NCBI GenBank assembly: GCA_037903475.1
Contig: JBAJFG010000620.1
Location: 558,001 to 622,000 of the forward strand
DNA length: 64,000 nt
Direction of reading: 5' to 3'
DNA from: Ancylostoma caninum
Lineage: Eukaryota > Nematoda > Chromadorea > Rhabditida > Ancylostomatidae
The position numbers and the translations under genes were made by a program. Under the pieces are notes generated by a model that saw only the letters and a program-made list of their open reading frames with translations, had not been told where the DNA came from and did no database searches. This document shows, piece after piece, positions 57,066-64,000 of the stretch. The number at the start of each line of letters is the position of its first letter. The first letter of the stretch is position 1.

Positions 57066-57835
57066 CTGCAAGCTTGGAAACCTTAAAGGGTATCCTGGAG
57101 CTACCCCGAATCGTCGGTGTTGAAGACCATGTCACGTTATTGGAAATGGAGCGCAAATGGTAGCAAAGATCCTTTGGTGCTACGAATCTGTGCTCACCAT
57201 AGTTACAGCCGTTCGATCCATTGCTATGCATGCTAGAGTGCATCAACAACAAAGCCGATTGAGTGCGGGATAATTCTAATGGGCATAAACCTAAGGATAA
57301 AATCATCAGCTGGGGACTTTAATTGTTTCCTGCTTTGAAATTGCAAAGACAACAAAGAACAATGCGAAAATAGCTCTTTTCCCTGCATACGACACCTTTC
57401 AGAGACTTCGCAGTCGCTGGTCAACCACCATAAACCGATGGGGTAATTCTACCAGTTCTATGGGTAACCCTATCACCCCAACAAGCTTATGTCTTTCTTG
57501 CCACAGGCGTTCTCTAGCCCTCGCGCCCTCGCGCTCAATCCCAAGAAGAAAGAGTGCGTCGGCCGGAAAGGAAACATGGTGTAATGGTCCCCAGGGAGGT
57601 GTCCGTCATCTTAACACAATGCCCTAAAGTGATTCGGGTGGCCGGCGGCGCACAGCCACACAGCACTCAGCTCGCGGTTGGCAATGAATTAAATATCGCC
57701 TCTGACTGAGAATAGACTCGCAATCGCATGCCCGACATAAAGTGGAGCTCGCCGATAGTCTAAGCCCGCGGCTCACAAGAAGTGAGGCGAAAGCGCGGGC
57801 CAAACCGGGTGGAATTAGCGGATAACAGCACTGAC

Positions 57836-60812
57836 CTTCGTAGATCTTCGGCGGGATCGTGTCTACTGGGCGGTACATCGTCGCTGCTTGGACCGAGTGG
57901 GTCAGCACTGAAAACAGTGGTTTGATGGCAGGAAGCAGAACGGTTGTAGAACATGTGAAGAGCTTCTAAGTGTGATGGAAGTCACTAATCACTACCGAGA
58001 ATTCAGAATAAAATGGATTTCACAAGGCTTATGTCGTGCATTTGAATGCATATCATGGCAAGGAAAAATTTGCTAATATTTTCACCTTTAAGAATTTTTT
58101 TCAGCTTACATGAGGTCAAAGGACAATCAGGGGAAATCGAGAGTAGAGATGCTTATAAAGTTATAGAAACGTTGCATGCAACTTGCAGAAAAGTTGTTTT
58201 TTTATAAAAGACTCCACCAATTCCGGCCCCATATGTGATGCATGTGGGATATTTTTGAATGCATAAGTAATGCATTCATTATATGTAGTTAGTGCTTCTT
58301 ACAGGAATCATGGGAAAAAAAGAATTTATAGAAAAACAACATGCTGAAGCGGTACTCAACAAGTTAATGCATAGGGTACAAATTGGACACTTGCCGTTTA
58401 GTGCAGAAACTGCAAGACTATGCACGGGTGCTCAACCATCGTCAATCTTCAGAGACAGCATACATATGTACATGAATTACATGCGACCTCCTTGTAAGCC
58501 TTCGTAGGATATTACGTAGATAATGAAGTCTTCATGTAATTTGAAAAAAGAGGGTTCACGAGTGTCCATGAAATTTTTGAAATATCAAGGCACATAAACT
58601 TTCTCGATACATTTTCCATCTTGCTGATGTTGACTTTAATGTTGTGGCAAAGTGGTGTATTGGCACAAATAGATAACAATAAAATTAAATCCAAAAAGTG
58701 TGGAGAAAACCGAAACAAAACTAGGGGAATAGAATTGCACATATTTCGAATCCAATTAAATTCTCGCCGCTAACTAGTGGCATTTCAGATGAGCTCCTCA
58801 TACCCTCATTTAATTTAATTTCGCTCAAAACCATCTGCATCACCTCAATTAAATCATTCAATTTGAGGGCACAAGAAAAACGTCACGATGAAACAATGTC
58901 GTTATATGAAGTCATTCGGAGGTATATAATGATCGATCTCGTAATTGCCGATGTTCTAGAAGATGCTATGGAAAAAAAAGTAAATCCAAATAAATAAATG
59001 AATAAATAAATCTGGTGCTGTGAGGTGGTGTCATTAATCTGAAAGGCTCGTGGATCATAACGCTTCATCGCCTCCAATAGAATTTCCCTCACTTCGTCCT
59101 AATCATATGAATTCACAGTGCTGTCGACGGTTACTGTGAGTATTACTGTTCCATGAATGTTGTTGCAATACTTATACAATGCAGCAGAAATATGTACAAC
59201 ACACAAAAACGTTCCAGCTTGATTTCATTATCTACTCTACCAATGGTGAATTTCCTTCATATGATTAGAAGAGAAAACGAGCAATTAGATGCCAAGTTTT
59301 CTTGCTCTTCTTTCAGTATCATATTGAATTGAACTCCCTCACATCGTTCCATATTTTACTTGCAGACGAACGAAAACATGAGAGCTGTATTCGAAGAAAT
59401 TATCACATGGAATCCAGTCAAAACAGATTAACATGAAACCGTTGAGTAAATTGAATTTGTAATGTTAACAAAGCCTTATAAGTATGTATGAACTTCAAAT
59501 GTACTCATCTAACTACTTGACAATTCACGTTTTGTGCGAGAAATATTGGTTTTTATTTGGGTACCTGAATTTCAGAAGGAGGCTACAAAATCTGTGAATA
59601 CATTCGAAACTGCCCACAATGCTTCTTTCTTTTACACTTTTTACTAAACAATCTTTGGACTGGACAACATGTTGAATGTTTTCAAAATCAAGAATTTTTT
59701 GCACGACCGCTACTTTGATAGAAAAGTCGAATGTTCGAGAAAAGAAAGCAAGAGATTAAAGAAGGCCGCAAGGCTTTGTCTTATTCGATTTGTTGGAATC
59801 TCTTCCTGAGCAACAAGTGATTATAATAAATTATTCAGTTTCTATCCGGTCCTAAGTGTTCCTGCTGTGGACGAAATCATACGTATCAGTGGCGGACGCA
59901 GCCCCCCCCCCATCTCCGAAAAATGGGTCGTCAAATTTTCGAAATTACTTTAAAATGCAAATAAAAATGTTGAATGGGTTCATATTGTTTATTTTTATTG
60001 TTATTTTCGCTAAAAATTTTGTCCATTATTTACTATTATAATTAACATTTTTTATTAATTTTATTTTCAATCTGGGTCCTCTTCAAAGCAGCGGAGACTC
60101 CACTTTTTCCCACCCTCCCGCCCCTCCTGCCCACTTTCTGCTTCCGCCACTGGCATGTACTGTGAGCATAAATACAAAAGCTGATGTCAAACAAAGCGTC
60201 ACTAGAAGTTACCCAAGTTTAAAGGCTCCAGAACTTTTCTCATTCCACTGTAGATTTGTGAAACCTCTTAGGACAAATTTTTTTATTGTAACAGTTTACA
60301 ATAAAATGCCATCCAAAAGAAGAAAATCGCAAACTTAAACGTTTATCTGCAGCCCACTATTGTGGCAATGAAGCAGTGTGCATTCTTGTGAATGTACATA
60401 TTGTGCTATAGTATGTACTATGCTTTAATGGTTTGATGCGGTATTACCTAAGACCGAGTGGAACTTACTGAAATATGGTTTGCACGAAATATTCAATGCT
60501 GAATGGGTGGAGAAACCGAAAAAGAAGAGCCCTACCCTGGCAAGAAGATAAGAGCTGAAAGACACTATCTCTTTTGAATTTTGACTTTTTGAATTCACTT
60601 TGAGATCGAATATTTGTTCAAATTTCTAAACTAATACGTGATTTGGTCCTACGTATGTATGCTAGTACTGCGATGAGGATTCAATGGAAAACAACTCACT
60701 CGATCTCTCCCTGTACAGAGGGCACCTTCGCATCCGTTTGCAGAGCAGCGACGTGATTGTGAGGGTGAGGCCGATCGCCAGCAACGAGCAGATGATGATC
60801 ACAGCCAGGTAC
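57836..60812 (-). CDS. Partial gene: single-pass transmembrane protein, two exons
   Basis: Exon A (60812-60700, minus) lies between TATGTTTGCAG and the perfect donor CGA|GTGAGT. It encodes YLAVIIICSLLAIGLTLTIT then SLLCKRMRRCPLYRERS: a transmembrane helix followed by a basic, cysteine-containing stop-transfer region. Exon B (57907-57836) follows CCACTGTTTTCAG, ends at GAAG|GTCAGT, and joins in phase to give MLTHSVQAATMYRPVDTIPP then KIYE. A type I membrane protein with a proline/tyrosine-containing cytoplasmic tail is likely. The extracellular part should lie beyond 60.8 kb, and its exons were not found. Family unknown. The intron (2.8 kb) contains a MITE. Confidence 0.6.
59887..60152. mobile_element. 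hAT-like MITE, copy 3
   Basis: Termini are CAGTGGCGGA and TTCCGCCACTG, with interior words shared with copies 1 and 2: ATGGGTCGTCAAATTTTCG, AATAAAAAT, AGCGGAGACTCC and CCCACTTTCTGC. The target-site duplication is not convincing here. It is a non-coding, non-autonomous element. Confidence 0.87.
60209..60220 (+). other. SL1-like 12-bp word
   Basis: TTACCCAAGTTT is identical to the 3' half of the nematode spliced leader SL1, but the flanks do not extend the match except for AA before and A(A)AG after. It may be chance or the edge of a retroposed trans-spliced mRNA. Confidence 0.2.
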
Positions 60813-62256
60813 CTGCAAACATATAGGTGGACATTCGCGTCTTGAAGGAGTAAGGAACACTTCCATCTGCTCTCAGCGATGCCTAACGTTCATTCCTCGC
60901 AGAGGGACGGGTTCCGTCGCTCGCCTCTCGTTGCCCACACGACGAAGTCAAATTAAAACGAGAAGCCCATTTGGAAGATTTGACAGCAAAAACACTTGCG
61001 ATGATTGGATTTCTTTCGATTCCACCAAGTGCCGTCGCCAGCCAATTCATCGAAACAACGCTGTTAGTGGGCCGCGCTTGTCTGCCCACCCCATGGCTCA
61101 TGATATTTGCTCCATTCAAGGTATTTGGTAGCCCCTGGGATGGGTACGGTCGTCTATTGCTGGGAGTCACAGTAAGGTCCAAGATTAGGTCCAAAGCGTT
61201 GCAATTGATGAGTTGAGTGTAATGTTTGAATAATTGCCCGAAACATAGAGAACAACAAAGCAGATCGAGGCTATGACCCTTAGAAAAGTGCAACGAAAGG
61301 GTGAAAATGACCTGAGCCTCCGCGCCTTCACCTAACGGAACCAATTACGCACTCTTATAAGGTTTTCTATATTAGTGTTTAAGACATCAATTACAGGAAA
61401 CATAGAGGATGCTCGCACTCAGTGCGGATAAAAAGAAACAGAACAGTGAGAACAAAAGGAAATAGGAGTTGAAGATGAGAACGACAAGAAATGATGGGAG
61501 TTTTTTTTAGTTACTTTAATCGAAGGTGCGTCGTGTATCCAATAGGGGAAGAGATGAGATGAATCAACGAAAAATGAAAAATAAAGGAAAGTAAGAACAA
61601 AATTCATGGTTCTTTCCTTGGATTCCGGGAGCATGCTGCGCAATGAAGTGAAACGAATTAAAACTGGTTATTCAAACGGTATGTATTTCTGCAAAATACC
61701 GTGAATTGTAAAGATGCAATTGATTCAAAAATTAAAGAAGTGAAAAGTATCAGCTCTTTGGAAAAAAAACACCTAAGTAAGCATAGAATTTTCATGTTTT
61801 CATTCAGAGTACTATCTCAGTATTTCATGGCATTCATCCCTCTTTGATCCTCTTGCTTATATTTTTAGATTTGACGTTGCGGTTTCTTTGAAAATAAATA
61901 GAAAGTTGGTCAAATTTGTGCGAAACGTAAATCGGAAGAAATACACAAAAATCGTTGTGGGTTGTATCTGTTTAAATTGCAGTTCTGTCTCGGATCCGGA
62001 CGTGGCAAGGAGGCCACAATTCGTTGAAACAATGAGACCAGTGCGCGAATAATGGATAGGTACTCGGATCTCCGGAATATTTCCTAGAGCTGTCAAAATG
62101 CATCGGCTGTTCGTAATTATTTTCTCTACCCGTAGTGGAAATCACGAACATTCATTAGAAGGTACTAAGTTTCTTCATCGGAATGGATAAAATTTCAGAG
62201 CAGTATGTGATAAATCCGTTTTTCTGTACCACTGGTTATCAGAGCTAACTTAAGAA
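60813..62256. other. No gene recognised
   Basis: A 153-codon minus-strand ORF (60883-61344) and an 81-codon plus-strand ORF (60971-61216) overlap each other in the same DNA. Neither has splice sites or a recognisable family. The missing N-terminal exons of the membrane-protein gene could lie here or beyond. Confidence 0.4.
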
Positions 62257-62288
62257 GGGGGAGGGAGGGAGGGGGGAGGGGGGGGGGT
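62257..62288 (+). repeat. G-rich tract, G-quadruplex potential
   Basis: About 31 bases of G broken only by single A residues (GGGGGAGGGAGGGAGGGGGG and more). At least four G-runs of three or more are separated by single bases, the classical requirement for an intramolecular quadruplex. Confidence 0.8.
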
Positions 62289-64000
62289 CGCTGGGACAAT
62301 GTGTATCCACTTTCGCGTGAGAAACTAAATATTCCCGCTGGACAAGCGAGTAGGTCACAATCTTTTCGTGTGCACTCATGAATTCTCCACAATCTTCCAC
62401 TCATTTGGTAAAAAAACTATTTTCTATTATTTACCAGTGCTTACGTCTAATTTTCAATGCTACAGAAAACACTTGGATTTCTGGATGATCTAATATTCTC
62501 TACGCATGATGCATAAAATCTCCCTCTACTCCTTTTCACCGCCTCAACGAACCAGCTCCTCATATTCATGGTCCTACTCCAGTGGATGAGAGATTTTCAG
62601 AGTATTTTTGGAAGAAATCTCAGAGCATTTCGCTCACAGTCTAGTCATTTGCCATCGGCGGAGCCCCGTGCAAAACTGGACATCTTCAGAGTGATTTCCG
62701 CGGTCTAATCCTTATTTTATGACTGCCTCATATTGAAAATGACGATGCCCTTCCTCGCACGTCTTTCGCTCAGCTGCTGCCACACGGCGATTTATTTTCG
62801 TCATCTTTTCTGGTAATGCCACCAGAATCGCAAACATAAGTTCAATGAGTCATTGACTCTTCCGAAGCCGTCACGACAGCACCCTGCACTTTGTCAATGA
62901 CGAATGGCAAATTACTACTTTCCATGCAAGTGTTAATCAAGCCTGTCAGGGGGCAGAACATCCCCCGGACGATACATGAGTCGTGATGATTTCTGGCGTG
63001 AACAGATGCAAAATGCCATTAAACCAGCCGCGGATGCAGTGTTTTCCCAGCGTGGTCCGCGGGTTTTTTGGCGCCAACGAGTGCCACTCTCGTAAAATGT
63101 TATGGCTATGTCGTTAGGAAAGGTGTGCCGTTCTGGCGTGCACGTACGGACAACAGATCCGGATCCCCCCCTCCTCCCCTTCGGCCGTAGACGTCGTGGA
63201 GCAGGCAGCCGAGCCGGGAGGTCCCAGCTGGCGGTTTGATTGACGACTTGAAAATTTGTGACTCGAAAATAAAATGTTAGCAGCGAACGAGTCGCCTCCT
63301 GGGGCATCGCTGTGGCGTCGGAAAAGCAAGCGCCTCAACTTCTTTTCCCTTCTCAGCCGTCAACCCAGGATAAAATTGCGCTACTTGATAGAAAACCTTT
63401 TCTTCAAGAAAACTCATAAATCGGACGACAATTTTTTGTAGTTTAACACATTATAGACCGGTGGGCATTTTCTGAAAAGTCACCATTTGCACCACCTGAC
63501 CACAGAGAAACGTTTTATGAACATGAAGAGCACATTTCGTGTAATGCGCCTTATGCATCTTGCGGCCACATGGTGACGAAAGGGCGTGATCCCCCTTGTG
63601 CATCACACTGTCCGTAATGTGTTAAAACGTTTTGCTATGCTTTGCTTTTGCAGTTCTGAACTATGTCAACAATGCGATATGAAGTACGGTGCTCTAGCAG
63701 CAATTTGGTGCACATTTTTCAATTTTCTGGCGAATTGCTGGGTTGCTGGATAAAATAGGATGGATGTGATGGAAAACAGATAAAATTTGCCCGGAATCTG
63801 TAGGAAAGCCACCAAGTTCGACCGGATTTCTTCCAAAACATAAGCGGAAATTCAAAGTTGCTCAAGAGGCCGCGATCTAAGCGAAGTTCACCTGGAATTC
63901 AGGTGCCGGTTCAGAATTACCACAGGATTACCCTTGACAGCGTCATAAGCCGGGCATTGTCTTGAGGGCGCTGCGCCATTCACTGTCAAAATTGGAAATG
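62289..64000. other. No gene recognised; GC-rich patch 62,960-63,310
   Basis: Both strands of the GC-rich patch lack stops over about 125 codons in one frame, but the peptides are arginine/serine-rich and unrecognised. It is comparable to the other GC-rich patches of this window (17.9, 26.6, 56.3 kb), which may mark promoters. Elsewhere nothing is visible. Confidence 0.4.

Larger units (their letters stand above)
57908..60699. other. Intron of the minus-strand membrane-protein gene
   Basis: This AT-rich 2.8-kb stretch lies between exon A and exon B. It contains an AAAT-type run at about 58987-59010, hAT-like MITE copy 3 and an SL1-like word. No other coding segment is recognised. Confidence 0.5.

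Noticed and set aside
60883..61344. 153-codon minus-strand ORF upstream of the transmembrane exon
   Set aside because: It does not end at a donor in the phase required by exon A and overlaps a plus-strand ORF in the same DNA.
1..64000. tRNA, rRNA, CRISPR arrays, bacterial operons or riboswitches
   Set aside because: No cloverleaf with a GGTTCGAATCC-type arm, no rRNA words and no spaced identical repeats of CRISPR type were seen. The DNA is clearly eukaryotic with spliceosomal introns.

Overview
The window looks like nuclear DNA of a nematode, probably a clade V / strongylid (hookworm-like) worm. The evidence is a complete cuticular collagen of the Dpy-13/Col-34 type, an atlastin gene with TTTTCAG-type splice acceptors, a CR1-like non-LTR retrotransposon, a degraded BEL/Pao-type gag, and many short AT-rich transposon relics. 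It is gene-poor: two genes are certain, one is partial, and the rest is mostly intron, intergenic DNA and repeats. The clade is inferred; no database search was possible.

Layout: 1.74-3.36 kb is a decaying 60-bp minisatellite. 3.4-18.9 kb has no recognised gene but holds a 137-bp duplicated repeat, hairpins and GC-richer patches. 18,961-41,848 (+) is the central feature, a 14-exon atlastin gene (519 aa by my assembly) whose exon phases all join. Its GTPase motifs (P-loop, RDT, DTQG, RD) and a C-terminal membrane hairpin are visible. Intron 1 (9.5 kb) holds a hAT-like MITE, a mariner-like end, a frameshifted LINE and an inverted LINE fragment. Intron 2 (7.7 kb) holds a complete three-exon cuticle collagen gene on the opposite strand (31,464-32,731), plus two foldback elements. 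Intron 7 holds another LINE fragment. Intron 11 begins with a GC donor and contains a protein-like segment and a second hAT-like MITE.

Downstream of 42 kb there is a 529-bp terminal-inverted-repeat element, a gag remnant on the minus strand, a perfect 31-bp hairpin, two candidate plus-strand exons (51.4 and 54.1 kb), a foldback element related to the one in atlastin intron 2, a third hAT-like MITE, and a minus-strand gene represented by a transmembrane exon (60.7-60.8 kb) spliced in phase to a cytoplasmic exon (57.8-57.9 kb).

No wholly new system could be demonstrated. The observations most worth testing are the collagen nested antisense in the atlastin intron, three possible atlastin C-termini (two of which would disrupt the membrane hairpin), a GC-AG intron exactly where these choices diverge, and the higher-order structure of the minisatellite. 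Atlastin shapes the endoplasmic reticulum and collagen is cuticle material secreted through it, but I see no evidence that this shared pathway explains the nesting.
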